A stretch of 64,000 nt of DNA, taken from the NCBI RefSeq assembly GCF_027594425.1, contig NZ_CP115159.1:310001-374000 (forward strand). The letters run 5' to 3'. The notes under the pieces are model-generated. The model did no database searches, was not told the origin of the DNA, and saw only the letters and a program-made list of their open reading frames with translations. Within the stretch, counting starts at the first letter, position 1, and each line of letters starts with the position of its first letter. Source of the DNA: Zunongwangia sp. HGR-M22. Its GTDB lineage: Bacteria > Bacteroidota > Bacteroidia > Flavobacteriales > Flavobacteriaceae. This document shows positions 37,201-45,009 of the stretch, in pieces. The position numbers were made by a program, and so were the translations under genes.

Positions 37201-37560
37201 GGCAATTTGTCCAGAAACACTAAGCGTGTTCGCTGGTCCTGAAATTTTACGGATAAGTAGAGAAACTGACCAGAACATAAATAATACCGCAAACGCACTG
37301 GCTAATCCAGACATAAAGTTTACCATTAACGCTATATGTGCGTTATCGGGAGCGAAAGTAGAGAAAAACGCCCCAAGCATTTGGTAAAGTGGCGCACCCG
37401 GCGGGTGGCCTACTTCTAAATTAGCTGAAGTTGCAATATATTCTCCTGCATCCCAAAAACTGGCTGTAGGTTCTAGAGTCGAGCTGTAGGTAAAAAGGGC
37501 GATAGCAAAAATCACCCAACCGGTGATTATATTCCACTTTTTAAAGTTGAATTTTGTCAT
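34243..37560 (-). CDS. DUF2723 (GT117-like) large membrane protein
   Basis: 1105 residues. The N-terminal half carries about a dozen hydrophobic segments in the DUF2723 pattern (SSTLEPTASFWDAGEYIATS, EVGHPPGAPLYQMLGAFFS), with the acidic residue near the start that GT-C enzymes use. From about residue 640 there is a large soluble part (FTIGDNDTFALWYAQQVE ... NRLLMLDIIANNNW), ending in a Gln/Glu-rich tail (EQELEQELNQG). The family is listed as glycosyltransferase family 117 and is thought to use lipid-linked sugars to glycosylate exported proteins. Its partner and target are unknown. It is the only gene of its transcript. Confidence 0.86.
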   Translation of the reverse strand: MTKFNFKKWNIITGWVIFAIALFTYSSTLEPTASFWDAGEYIATSANLEVGHPPGAPLYQMLGAFFSTFAPDNAHIALMVNFMSGLASAFAVLFMFWSVSLLIRKISGPANTLSVSGQIAVLGSAAVGSLAFTFTDSFWFSAVEAEVYAGAACLMSLMFYLGLLWERDMFESRGNKWLILISLVTGLTFGIHFMGLLTIPAIGFLYFFKNYPKVTVKNFIIANVVVVAVLLFIFKLLLPYTLTFFSASEVFFTNSLGMPFNTGTIVAFLVVIAAFYFGINWSIRNKKTEINTLLHCILFILIGFSCWIMLPIRSNAPTVINENSPDNARELLAYYNREQYGETHLFYGPQWSEMYSGLDEDNPYSDKKPKYEKNEELGKYVITNNWKNTKQNLDDDHKTFLPRMWSTEHASNYMDLTGALKFTVKPEYQGEERLMQAISQFKQRYSSGELDNSDYHKFLQQFSDYIDVGKPTPSANISYLLEYQIGYMYWRYFMWNFVGRQDDIQGKYTDLHGNWLSGITPIDEWHLGPQDNLPDDVKDNPARNTYYFLPFLLGFIGFFFHLNRDKKNFWVLLVFFLFTGIALKIYLNERPFEPRERDYALVGSFYVFAMWIGFGVYAIYDKLKHYLSPKIVAPIVISASLIVPVIMAAQNWDDHDRSDKYSALAMAKMYLDSVDENGIIFTIGDNDTFALWYAQQVERYRMDVRVVNTSLFATDWYIDQMKRKAFDSDPIPSQLEHDFYSGQNDIVIGREITQDTLNIKQWMNYIESDDARTKLEYSENETFNTYPSKHVRIPVNKQTVIDSGIVDPSEADQVVDHIDIEIGSNLIYKNRLLMLDIIANNNWERPIYFTGGSYGDDDYLWMKDYLQLEGVAYKLVPIKTPVNPRNPFDMGRVNTDKMYNLVKNWDWGNMGDPNIYHDPETRKNSITYRSNLARLIENLLNEGDQERAKEILDLGMENMPVDYYGYYTLLEPFINGYYKVGEDEKARDLWNKVAEKYKQNLDWYSTWDFQRQRRYAEDIFTDVERYRGLVDILVRNQDEKIMKEKAEEFNNYLKKFQHFYAEDEGIEPEASPANQLRQQELEQELEQELNQGQAAQDSLRIDAVE

Positions 37561-37746
37561 TTTCCGTAATGTTGAATCTTGTGTGGCGAATTTAGTAATA
37601 AAATTAGGAACGTCTGTACAACGCTTATTTAAAGTATTTATTTTTTGCTGAATTTAGAAAAGTACTGAAGTTCTTAAATTTAGTATAATATTGGATAGTG
37701 CGTTCATGCTGATTTCAATTAAAAGTTGTATTTTTTTTAAAAAATA

Positions 37747-37777
37747 TTTGTGGGAATGAAACTTTGTTTTAAATTTG
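37747..37777 (+). promoter_or_regulatory. Perfect promoter of tRNA-Gln
   Basis: TTTG at 37747-37750, 19-bp gap, TAAATTTG at 37770-37777. Predicted start near 37784, about 11 nt before the mature tRNA. Confidence 0.75.
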
Positions 37778-37794
37778 CATCCGCATTACAGCAA

Positions 37795-37867
37795 TGGCCT
37801 ATGGTGTAACTGGCAACACGTCTGGTTTTGGTCCAGAAGAGTCTAGGTTCGAGCCCTAGTAGGCCAA
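37795..37867 (+). tRNA. tRNA-Gln (anticodon UUG)
   Basis: A 73-nt cloverleaf. The acceptor arm TGGCCTA (37795-37801) pairs fully with TAGGCCA (37860-37866), and 37867 is the discriminator A. The anticodon arm TCTGG-TTTTGGT-CCAGA gives anticodon TTG, reading CAA. The T arm contains GGTTCGAGCC. CCA is not encoded. It has its own promoter and terminator. Confidence 0.95.
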
Positions 37868-37870
37868 CAG

Positions 37871-37902
37871 AAAAAGCCCTCAAATTTTTGAGGGCTTTTT
37901 TA
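37871..37902 (+). terminator. Terminator of tRNA-Gln
   Basis: Arms 37871-37884 and 37887-37900 (AAAAAGCCCTCAAA/TTTGAGGGCTTTTT) with T run, 3 bp after the tRNA. Confidence 0.9.
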
Positions 37903-37903
37903 T

Positions 37904-37933
37904 TTTGATCAGGATTTGAATTCTATATATTTG
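37904..37933 (+). promoter_or_regulatory. Promoter of SLC13 permease gene
   Basis: TTTG at 37904-37907, 18-bp gap, TATATTTG at 37926-37933, starting right after the tRNA terminator. The ATG is at 37966. Confidence 0.65.
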
Positions 37934-37965
37934 AAATACTAATCCTAACCCGGAACCTAGAAATT

Positions 37966-39759
37966 ATGTCGATCGAGGCAATTATAACGATATGTGTTAT
38001 AGTTGGAGCAATTATACTTTTTGCTACCGAACTTTTATCTATTGACCTAGTAGCCTTATCGGTTATGCTGGTTTTAATTTTAAGTGGTGTTCTAACTCCA
38101 CAGGAAGGGGTAAGAGGGTTTAGCAATACCGCTACTATTACTGTGGCTTTTATGTTTGTTTTAAGCGCTGCTTTGTTAAAAACTGGTGCACTTCAGGTTA
38201 TGGCACATCGATTATCCGGTATTTTTAGATATAAATTTAATGTAGGCATAATTTTGATGATGGTGCTTATAGCCTTCATTTCGGCTTTTATTAATAATAC
38301 ACCGGTTGTTGCTGTATTTATTCCTGTTATTATTCAGATTGCTCATTCTTCCGGCCAAAGTCCCGCAAAAATGCTTATTCCGCTTTCGTTTGCTTCAATT
38401 TTTGGTGGAACTTGTACGCTTATAGGAACTTCCACAAATATTTTGGTAAACAGTATTTCTGAATCTGATGCGGGTATTTCGATTTCAATGTTCGATATGA
38501 CTCCTTTGGGACTAATTTTCCTGGTTGTTGGTATTTTATATATGATTGTTTTTGGAGTTAAAATATTACCTAATAGAAAAGTAAGTAAAGATCTCCGTGC
38601 AAAATTTCAGATGAGCGGTTACCTTACCGAAATTGAACTTTTAGAGGATTCTGGTTCTGTAGGAAAAAAAATAATGGACTCCGGTTTAGTGAAAGAATTG
38701 GAGATGGATATCATCGAAATTCGAAGAAATGACCAGAAGTTTACGCTTCCTGCAGGAGACTTTATCTTGCAAAGAGGAGATATCCTGAAAATACGATGCG
38801 ATGTCGAGAAGATTAAGTCTTTAAAGGATCGAGCTAAGATAGTTATTGGTACTTCCATTCGAATTGGCGATGATGATTTAACTGGAACAAATTCTACCAT
38901 AGTAGAACTTGTTTTAACAGCTAATTCTGAAATTGAAGGTAAAACCTTAAAATCTATGGATTTTAGAAGAAGGTATAGGGCTGTTCCTTTAGCTATTAGG
39001 CATCGCGAGGAGGTAAAACACGATCAACTTTACGATGTGAAATTAAAAGCCGGAGATGTAGTTCTTGCAGAGGTTAAAACCCATTACGTTAAGGAATTAC
39101 GTAAAAAAGGAAGTTCTCAAAAGGCACCTTTTATTGTTCTTTCAGAAGATATGATAACCGATTTTGATAAGAAGAAGTTTTATACCGTGATTAGCGTGAT
39201 ATTAGGTGTAATTCTGTTAGCTACTTTTAATATTCTTGATATTATGGTAGGCGCTATAACGGGTGTTACCCTTTTAGTCCTACTGAAAACAATATCTATG
39301 AAAGAAATGTATCAGGCAATTAACTGGAAAATTGTGTTTCTCCTGGCTGGTGCATTAAGTATGGGAACTGCTATGAGCAAAACAGGTCTTGATGAAATGA
39401 TTGCTAATGGATTAATTAGCAGTTTAGGCAGTTGGGGACCGGTGGCTATTGTTTCGGGTTTATATTTAGTAACCTCAATGCTTACAGAAATTATGTCTAA
39501 TAATGCAGCGGCAGCTTTATTGACTCCAATTGCGATTGCTACAGCAGTAAATCTTGGTGTAGATCCTATGCCATTTTTAATGGCAATTATGTTCGCCGCT
39601 TCAGCAAGCTTTATGACGCCGGTTGGTTATCAAACCAATACAATGGTCTATAGTGCGGGACAATATAAGTTTAAAGATTTTTTAAAAGTAGGTACACTAC
39701 TTAATATTATCTTTTGGATAATAGCTACGATAATGATTCCGCTTTTGTATCAATTTTGA
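37966..39759 (+). CDS. SLC13/DASS-type permease with paired RCK-C domains
   Basis: 597-residue inner-membrane transporter. Hydrophobic halves at about 1-200 and 400-597 surround a soluble insert with two TrkA-C (RCK-C) modules (about 215-300 and 305-390). [15 protein letters not shown] and [16 protein letters not shown] are the paired SNT-like substrate/sodium motifs of the divalent-anion/sodium symporter group. Members carry sulfate, dicarboxylates or similar anions. Sulfate would fit the sulfate-activation genes 5 kb away, but that is only a suggestion. It converges with a YceI gene, 2 bp between stops. Confidence 0.87.
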   Translation: MSIEAIITICVIVGAIILFATELLSIDLVALSVMLVLILSGVLTPQEGVRGFSNTATITVAFMFVLSAALLKTGALQVMAHRLSGIFRYKFNVGIILMMVLIAFISAFINNTPVVAVFIPVIIQIAHSSGQSPAKMLIPLSFASIFGGTCTLIGTSTNILVNSISESDAGISISMFDMTPLGLIFLVVGILYMIVFGVKILPNRKVSKDLRAKFQMSGYLTEIELLEDSGSVGKKIMDSGLVKELEMDIIEIRRNDQKFTLPAGDFILQRGDILKIRCDVEKIKSLKDRAKIVIGTSIRIGDDDLTGTNSTIVELVLTANSEIEGKTLKSMDFRRRYRAVPLAIRHREEVKHDQLYDVKLKAGDVVLAEVKTHYVKELRKKGSSQKAPFIVLSEDMITDFDKKKFYTVISVILGVILLATFNILDIMVGAITGVTLLVLLKTISMKEMYQAINWKIVFLLAGALSMGTAMSKTGLDEMIANGLISSLGSWGPVAIVSGLYLVTSMLTEIMSNNAAAALLTPIAIATAVNLGVDPMPFLMAIMFAASASFMTPVGYQTNTMVYSAGQYKFKDFLKVGTLLNIIFWIIATIMIPLLYQF

Positions 39760-39761
39760 AA

Positions 39762-40334
39762 TTAACCCTCTAGATACAAATCGAATTTAATTTCAATTTC
39801 TTCTTTGACTTTAATTAAACCGAAAACTTTTTTAGGAGGTTCTAGTTTAAAATCATTGATATTTAGAAGAATTGTTCCTTTGTAATTTGAAGAAGCCTGA
39901 TCTATTTTTACCGGGACTTCAAAAGTTTTTGCTATGCCTGCAATATTTATTTCTAAAGTAATTAATGAAGAAGATAAATCTTTGAATTCTAACTTTATCA
40001 AATTTAGAATAATATTAGGGTGTTTTTCAGCTTTCATCAAAGCTTTAAAATCCTTGTTGATTGGTCGACTTCCGCAGTCAAAAGCTTTAGAATTTAGTTT
40101 TAAACTGGTGTTTTGGAAGAATAAGGTATTTTGTTTTCTTTGAAAAGAAACTCTTAGATGTTCTGGTAGTTCCTTAGGGTCAAATTCGCAGCTAAAAGTA
40201 TTGATATTAGTGTCGCCTGTAATTTTAAGATGGGACTCTTTATTGATTTTTAGGGTTTTATGTTCTAGGTCTTGAGCATTGGTTAATTGAATTCCAAAAA
40301 ATGCTAAAAATAGTATAAATAAGAAAGTTTTCAT
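39762..40334 (-). CDS. YceI family secreted protein, copy 2
   Basis: 190 residues: signal peptide 1-20 (FFGIQLTNAQ) and a YceI-like lipocalin-fold barrel (DTNINTFSCEFDP, AGIAKTFEVPVKI, INDFKLEPPKKVFGLIKVKEE). YceI proteins bind isoprenoid or amide lipids in the periplasm; ligand unknown here. It lies below the terminator of the porin transcript, so it is probably expressed separately from the other YceI copy at 41709-42245, with which it shares layout but only modest sequence. Confidence 0.83.
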   Translation of the reverse strand: MKTFLFILFLAFFGIQLTNAQDLEHKTLKINKESHLKITGDTNINTFSCEFDPKELPEHLRVSFQRKQNTLFFQNTSLKLNSKAFDCGSRPINKDFKALMKAEKHPNIILNLIKLEFKDLSSSLITLEINIAGIAKTFEVPVKIDQASSNYKGTILLNINDFKLEPPKKVFGLIKVKEEIEIKFDLYLEG

Positions 40335-40361
40335 TGCTAAGGGGATTTTAATGAAAAAATG

Positions 40362-40394
40362 AAAAAGGAGAGCGATAAATTCGTTCTCCTTTTT
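40362..40394 (-). terminator. Terminator of the YceI-porin unit
   Basis: Arms 40362-40374 and 40382-40394 (AAAAAGGAGAGCG/CGTTCTCCTTTTT, one G-U pair) with a 7-nt loop, 15 bp after the porin stop on the minus strand. Confidence 0.8.
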
Positions 40395-40409
40395 CTAAAT
40401 TGAATTTAT

Positions 40410-41687
40410 CTAAAAACTAATCACTGCTTCAACTGTTGCACCATTAAATTTTCCTTCATTTAAAATACTTGTCTGGCTAAAGTCATCGTAGTTTTGCACT
40501 ACGTATTCAGCTTTCAATAGAATATTATCAGTCATAAACCAACCTGCAGCTGCTTGAAATCTGTTGATATTTATATCTTGTCCTGAAGGATCTTCTGCAT
40601 CTACTACATTATAACGAGCGCCAACATAGATGTTTTCATCAAGTCCAAATCTGTATATCAATTCACCAGCATATTGGTTAGCAGTTCTGTCATCAACTTC
40701 AGCACTGGCTTTTCCTGTGGCAGTTTCAATTGTTCCGAAGAATTCAAGACCTCTATATTTCACAAATGGGTTAATCATAATTGCAGTGATTTCGTTAGAT
40801 AACTTAGGGTCGTATCTTGAAGCTCTAAAATCATCACTTTCACTACCTAATACTTGCATTACATTATAATATCTAGCTCCTGCTCTATCTGCGCTGTATA
40901 GATATGTGTTTGGAATGTAGCCAGTGTTATACATAGAACCAGTAAGACGAACACGTAAATCGTTATTTAATTGTTTGTCGTAACCTAATTTTGCTAAGAA
41001 AGAAGCTCCGCCTGTTTTGCTGTATTCATTTTCGCTAACAGATTGGTTTAATTTACCGTTTGTAAAACCAACCATTCCTATAAATCCGTTACGGCGGTAG
41101 TAAAGTTCAGCCCCTACTTCAGTAGTAAAAGCATCCATAATTAAGTTTCCTACAAATGGATTGTAGATAGCTTGTGCATTATCTGATCTTCTAAAGTGAG
41201 CATCACCATAGTTGTTTTCCATATGTCCAATTTTAATCGTGGTGTATTTCATAACATCCTCTAAAAATCCTTCTTGCACAAAGTTGAGTTTGTCTACCAA
41301 TAAATATCCTCCTTTTACATAAGGTTCGTGGTGGTGTCTTGAAGATAAGTATGTACGAAGGTGCATTCTAACTCCATCATACAAGGCTACATCTAAATCG
41401 AAATTTGCGGTAGGAAGGTTAAAATTCTCGCCAATACCTTGTATTTGATAACCGTCTATATTTGCATTTTCATTATCTAAAGCCTGGAACTGTAAAGCAA
41501 AGGCTCCTCCGATTCTAACTTTTAATCCATCAAAAGTAGTGGTGGTATCTTTTGGTGCTTCAAAAACATTGACACCATTTTTATCTGGTTCGCGATAATT
41601 ATCTAGATTTCGATTGTCTTGAGCTTGTATATTTACTCCTAGGAATAAAGAGAAAGCAATAGCGGAGATTTTAAATATAGTTTTCAT
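40410..41687 (-). CDS. Outer-membrane porin
   Basis: 425 residues. Signal peptide 1-22 (LFLGVNIQAQ), then about 35 polar residues and a beta-barrel of alternating strands (VRIGGAFALQFQAL ... IYVGARYNVVDAED ... LLKAEYVVQNYDDF ...) ending in VEAVISF with a C-terminal Phe, the signal for outer-membrane insertion. It resembles the phosphate-selective porin O/P family in general layout, but the match is not firm. It lies 21 bp downstream of a YceI gene on the same strand, so the two are likely co-transcribed. Confidence 0.78.
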   Translation of the reverse strand: MKTIFKISAIAFSLFLGVNIQAQDNRNLDNYREPDKNGVNVFEAPKDTTTTFDGLKVRIGGAFALQFQALDNENANIDGYQIQGIGENFNLPTANFDLDVALYDGVRMHLRTYLSSRHHHEPYVKGGYLLVDKLNFVQEGFLEDVMKYTTIKIGHMENNYGDAHFRRSDNAQAIYNPFVGNLIMDAFTTEVGAELYYRRNGFIGMVGFTNGKLNQSVSENEYSKTGGASFLAKLGYDKQLNNDLRVRLTGSMYNTGYIPNTYLYSADRAGARYYNVMQVLGSESDDFRASRYDPKLSNEITAIMINPFVKYRGLEFFGTIETATGKASAEVDDRTANQYAGELIYRFGLDENIYVGARYNVVDAEDPSGQDININRFQAAAGWFMTDNILLKAEYVVQNYDDFSQTSILNEGKFNGATVEAVISF

Positions 41688-41708
41688 ATTGTTTGATTTA
41701 TGAATTAG

Positions 41709-42245
41709 TTATTGATTGAATTGAAAATTGAAGTTTACCGTTACCTCTTCACCTGTTTTAATGGTACCCATCAAAGCTGTTGGAGGTTCTACACCGTAAT
41801 CGGTCATGTTAATTGTCTGTTTTCCTGAGATTTTGATGTTTTGGTTAGAATTTTTTATACTTACTGGTATTGAAATTGTTTTAGACTTTCCATTCATTGT
41901 AAGGTTTCCAATAATCTTGTTTGATTGTACTTCTTTCGAAGTAAATTTTACTTTAGGATAATCATCTTCGTTTAAAGCCTTGTACGCATTTTTATCCATG
42001 CCTCCTTTTCCGCTTTTTAGAGATTTAATCGGGATTTCAATTGTGATTTTAGAGACTTTTCCGTCTTTACTTTCTATGTGTCCAACGGCATTTTTAGAAG
42101 TCATTTCCCAATCATGAATATTAGATGTTCCTTCTACCAAAATGTTAGAGGTAATCGATTTAAGATTCTGGCTGTTTACATTAAATCCTGTGAAAATTAT
42201 AAGGATTAAAGTGATCAATGAATAATTAAGGGATTTAGTTCTCAT
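41709..42245 (-). CDS. YceI family secreted protein, copy 1
   Basis: 178 residues: signal peptide 1-25 (FTGFNVNSQ) and a YceI barrel (TSNIHDWEMTSK, GNLTMNGKSKTISIPVSI, MTDYGVEPPTALMGTIKTGE, VNFNFQ). The family binds hydrophobic ligands in the periplasm. First gene of a two-gene unit with the porin; a paralogue follows beyond the porin terminator. The grouping suggests a shared ligand or stress response, not proven. Confidence 0.87.
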   Translation of the reverse strand: MRTKSLNYSLITLILIIFTGFNVNSQNLKSITSNILVEGTSNIHDWEMTSKNAVGHIESKDGKVSKITIEIPIKSLKSGKGGMDKNAYKALNEDDYPKVKFTSKEVQSNKIIGNLTMNGKSKTISIPVSIKNSNQNIKISGKQTINMTDYGVEPPTALMGTIKTGEEVTVNFNFQFNQ

Positions 42246-42419
42246 GGCTTATTTGTTTTGTTTGATACAAATTTCTCATATTAACTCTGGAGAAATTATG
42301 ATTAATGTCATGTTTTGCTGAAATCACGCGGTATTTGTGAGGAGTTATTAACTATTTCGATATAGTTCTTTTTTCTTTTTAGTATTAATGAGCCATGAAA
42401 ATTTTTACACTTTCTTTTA

Positions 42420-42447
42420 TTGAATTTTATTAATTGATTTATATTTA
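42420..42447 (+). promoter_or_regulatory. Promoter of the exopolysaccharide locus
   Basis: TTG at 42420-42422, 17-bp gap, TATATTTA at 42440-42447 (7 of 8). Predicted start near 42453, inside or at the hairpin 42449-42466, leaving a leader of about 100 nt before upxY. Confidence 0.5.
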
Positions 42448-42448
42448 C

Positions 42449-42466
42449 AGCTTCATTTTTGAAGCT
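42449..42466 (+). promoter_or_regulatory. Leader hairpin before upxY
   Basis: AGCTTCA (42449-42455), TTTT loop, TGAAGCT (42460-42466): perfect 7-bp stem at the predicted RNA 5' end. The 9-mer TACAGCTTC that opens it returns before the second gene (43236-43244), also with a GAAG partner. Confidence 0.5.
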
Positions 42467-42550
42467 ATGATTCATTTAGAAACTTCCCCACTTAAGGTTT
42501 CTTTAATTATTCCCCAAAAGATAGCTTCTGTTTCAAACCAGTGATTTATT

Positions 42551-43024
42551 ATGTCTTGGTATGTAGTAATAACAAAGCCTAAGTCTGAAATTAGAGTGGC
42601 TAAAACTCTAAAGGAAATGGGAATTGAGGTCTTTTGTCCCGTAATAGAAGAAGTACGACAATGGAGTGATCGTAAAAAGAAGTTCACTGTTCCTTTATTT
42701 CGAACATATATTTTTGTGAAGTTATTAGAAAAGGATCGTTCTATAGTTTTTGATGTGCCAGGGGTCGTAAAATATTTATTTTGGTTAGGAAAGCCGGCTA
42801 AAGTTCGTCAAAATGAAATTGAAATGATCAAAGAGTGGTTGGGCAATGAAACCATCAATAATATTAGAGTTTCACAATATAAACCGGGTGAAAATTTCAA
42901 GATTAAAAAAGGAGCTTTTAAAGATAAAACGGCTTTTGTTCAGGAGATAAATAAAACAAAATTAAAGCTTGTTCTGCCAGATTTAGGAATATTTTTAACT
43001 GCTGATATTAATGAAGTTATTTGA
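42551..43024 (+). CDS. UpxY/NusG-type transcription antiterminator
   Basis: 157 residues: NusG N-terminal domain (WYVVITKPKSEIRVAKTLKE, PLFRTYIFVKL) at 1-100 and a KOW-like end (IKKGAFKDKTAFVQEINKTK). Specialised NusG paralogues of the UpxY type ride RNA polymerase through long capsule/EPS operons and stop early termination. As first gene of a polysaccharide locus of over 21 kb it almost certainly acts on that transcript, perhaps through the hairpins at 42449 and 43239. A 332-bp untranslated gap separates it from the next gene. Confidence 0.9.
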   Translation: MSWYVVITKPKSEIRVAKTLKEMGIEVFCPVIEEVRQWSDRKKKFTVPLFRTYIFVKLLEKDRSIVFDVPGVVKYLFWLGKPAKVRQNEIEMIKEWLGNETINNIRVSQYKPGENFKIKKGAFKDKTAFVQEINKTKLKLVLPDLGIFLTADINEVI

Positions 43025-43356
43025 ATTAATGAATATCACATTATTCTGAATTTAACTATTTAATTAATGAATATTTCTTGATAACACCGGAGTCTTTTTA
43101 AATATATAGCAATAGTAAAAAAAATGTTAAATTTTAGTTTTGTTGAATTAACATTTATTTATAGGTTAGTGTACTCTAAATAAATAGTTTTGGAGCTCGG
43201 TTTAACTAAAGGTTGAATCGATTTTACACATAAAATACAGCTTCTTTTTTATATGAATTGAAGTTTCGAATAAACTACTTGGGAGATTTAAATCTGTGAC
43301 TCTTGCGGCGAAGCCGTATAAAATTTTATCTTTAAAGTAAAATAATCAGTTAAAGT
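43025..43356 (+). other. Long untranslated gap between upxY and the EPS genes
   Basis: 332 bases, very AT-rich, no open frame of note. Features seen: TAGTTTTG at 43185-43192 (a -7 match without a good -33), the second TACAGCTTC hairpin at 43239-43265, palindrome AGATTTAAATCT near 43283-43294, and a small CGGC-GAA-GCCG hairpin near 43305-43315. It looks like a regulatory leader. Confidence 0.5.
43239..43265 (+). promoter_or_regulatory. Second leader hairpin, similar to that before upxY
   Basis: AGCTTC (43239-43244) can pair with GAAGTT (43260-43265) using one G-U pair around a 15-nt T-rich loop. It shares TACAGCTTC with the upxY leader. Weaker than the first copy. Confidence 0.35.
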
Positions 43357-44358
43357 ATGGGTGCTACTTATCATGTTGTATTAACCGGGGGGGTGGGAAG
43401 CCGTTTATGGCCACTATCCAGAAAATCCAGACCTAAACAATATTTAGAAATCTTTAAGAATGATTCTTTATTTGAGCTTGCTGTTAAGCGAAATCAGAAA
43501 TTTTCTGATGGATTGATAGTGGTGGGAAATAAAGATAATCGCAATCTTTCAATTAAAAGTCTGGAAAAACTTGGAGTTAATAATTATTATGAAATAGTTG
43601 AAGCCACTCCTCGAAATACTGCTCCAGCTATTGCCTTTGCAGCATTTCAGGTAAAACCAGATGATATATTGGTGGTGACACCTGCCGATCATATTATCAA
43701 GGCAGATCAATTTTATGATAAAGCAGTTTCTAAGGCTATAGAGTTAGCTAAATCAGATAATATTGTAACATTTGGTGTAAAACCAACTAGGCCAGAAACT
43801 GGTTATGGGTATATTGAAAGTGATGGACAATCGGTACTTTCTTTCCGCGAAAAGCCCAACTTAGAGACCGCAAAAGATTTTCTGCATAAAGGTAATTTTT
43901 TATGGAATAGCGGAATGTTTTGCTTTAAAGCAGGGGTGTTTTTATCAGAACTTCAAAAATATGAACCCGAGGTGTATAATAATTCTAAGGAGGCTTTTGA
44001 AAAGGCGAATGATGGGATGCTTGATGAGGAATTGTCGATGCAAATCCCTTCTATAAGCGTCGATTATGCTGTAATGGAACGTAGTGAATTAATAAAGGTG
44101 GTTAATGCTGAATTCGACTGGAGCGACATGGGTAGCTTTGAAGCGGTATATGATTACTTTTTAGAGTCTGGTTATCCTGTAGATGAATATGGGAATATGG
44201 TTATTGGCTGCGATAAATTTACCGCTTTTGTTGGATTGAAAAATTGTATTTTCATAAATACTGATGATGCTATTTTGATTTTGTCGAAAAAAGCTTCGCA
44301 AGATGTAAAAGGGGTTTATCAACAACTGGTAGATAAAAATTCACCTTTAATCCAATAG
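43357..44358 (+). CDS. manC: Mannose-1-phosphate guanylyltransferase
   Basis: 333 residues. It makes GDP-mannose from mannose-1-phosphate and GTP. GGVGSRLWPLSRKSRPKQ is the nucleotide-binding signature with its lysine, FREKP and WNSGMF follow, and the end carries the short left-handed-helix part. The C-terminal phosphomannose isomerase domain of bifunctional ManC is absent, so isomerase must come from elsewhere. GDP-mannose feeds Gmd and GDP-fucose synthase encoded downstream (49463-51576). First enzyme gene of the locus. Confidence 0.92.
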   Translation: MGATYHVVLTGGVGSRLWPLSRKSRPKQYLEIFKNDSLFELAVKRNQKFSDGLIVVGNKDNRNLSIKSLEKLGVNNYYEIVEATPRNTAPAIAFAAFQVKPDDILVVTPADHIIKADQFYDKAVSKAIELAKSDNIVTFGVKPTRPETGYGYIESDGQSVLSFREKPNLETAKDFLHKGNFLWNSGMFCFKAGVFLSELQKYEPEVYNNSKEAFEKANDGMLDEELSMQIPSISVDYAVMERSELIKVVNAEFDWSDMGSFEAVYDYFLESGYPVDEYGNMVIGCDKFTAFVGLKNCIFINTDDAILILSKKASQDVKGVYQQLVDKNSPLIQ

Positions 44359-44417
44359 AAATATTTAATTCTGCTTTTATTTTTAAGTTGCTAGCTTCTT
44401 AAGTAGAATAGATTAAT

Positions 44418-45008
44418 ATGAGTAATATTATTCCCCATAAATATGAAATTTCTGTTTCCGAACGAGCTTCTTTAAAAGGTCAGAAGCCTATTGCAGTATG
44501 GTTTAGCGGTCTTTCAGGATCTGGTAAATCTACCTTGGCTAATCTGCTGGAGAAAAAACTTTTTTCCGAAGGTTTTCATACGTACACATTGGACGGGGAT
44601 AATATGAGGTGTGGACTCAATAGAGATCTAGGATTTGATCAAGAATCCAGAAATGAAAACATTAGAAGAATAGCTGAAGTTTGTAAATTGTTTTTGGATA
44701 GTGGTTTAATTGTGATTGCTGCATTTATAACCCCTAAAAAAATTGATCGGAACATTATAAAATCAACTCTTGGTGATGCATGTATAGAGATTTTTGTTGA
44801 TACGCCAATAGAGATTTGTGAGAAAAGAGATGTTAAAGGTCTATATAAAAAGGCAAGGCAGGGAGAGATAAGAAATTTTACAGGAGTTACCTGTGAGTTT
44901 GAGAAGCCTACAGCACCAGATTTGCATGTAGAAACTCAAAAGGAAGAAATAGAAGAAAGCATTCGGAGAATATTTCAGTATATTCACGACCGAATAATTG
45001 AAAAATGA
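44418..45008 (+). CDS. cysC: Adenylylsulfate kinase
   Basis: 196 residues. It phosphorylates APS to PAPS. The P-loop GLSGSGKST is at residues 31-39; LDGDNMRCGLNRDLGF is the APS-binding signature, and RDVKGLYKKARQGEI and FTGVTCEFEKP complete the family pattern. Its stop lies 1 bp before the cysD start, so cysC, cysD, cysN and cysQ form a tight block. PAPS is the donor for sulfotransferases, which in a polysaccharide locus points to polymer sulfation. Confidence 0.95.
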   Translation: MSNIIPHKYEISVSERASLKGQKPIAVWFSGLSGSGKSTLANLLEKKLFSEGFHTYTLDGDNMRCGLNRDLGFDQESRNENIRRIAEVCKLFLDSGLIVIAAFITPKKIDRNIIKSTLGDACIEIFVDTPIEICEKRDVKGLYKKARQGEIRNFTGVTCEFEKPTAPDLHVETQKEEIEESIRRIFQYIHDRIIEK

Positions 45009-45009
45009 T

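Larger units (their letters stand above)
42246..42550. other. Divergent intergenic region before the EPS locus
   Basis: 305 bases between the yceI copy (minus) and upxY (plus). It holds the upxY promoter and leader hairpin listed separately. No convincing -33/-7 pair was found for the minus-strand yceI gene, and no further gene was seen. Confidence 0.6.

Noticed and set aside
40410-41687. Porin as a phosphate-selective OprO/OprP protein linked to the PhoB/PhoR-like pair
   Set aside because: The family match is not firm from reading alone, and no TTAACG repeats were seen upstream.
42472-42687. Minus-strand frame across the upxY leader and start
   Set aside because: It is antisense to conserved NusG-domain codons and shows no family pattern.
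43025-43356. Possible small gene or upxZ homologue in the gap after upxY
   Set aside because: Stops occur in all frames and no start with a plausible peptide was found; the region reads as an untranslated leader.
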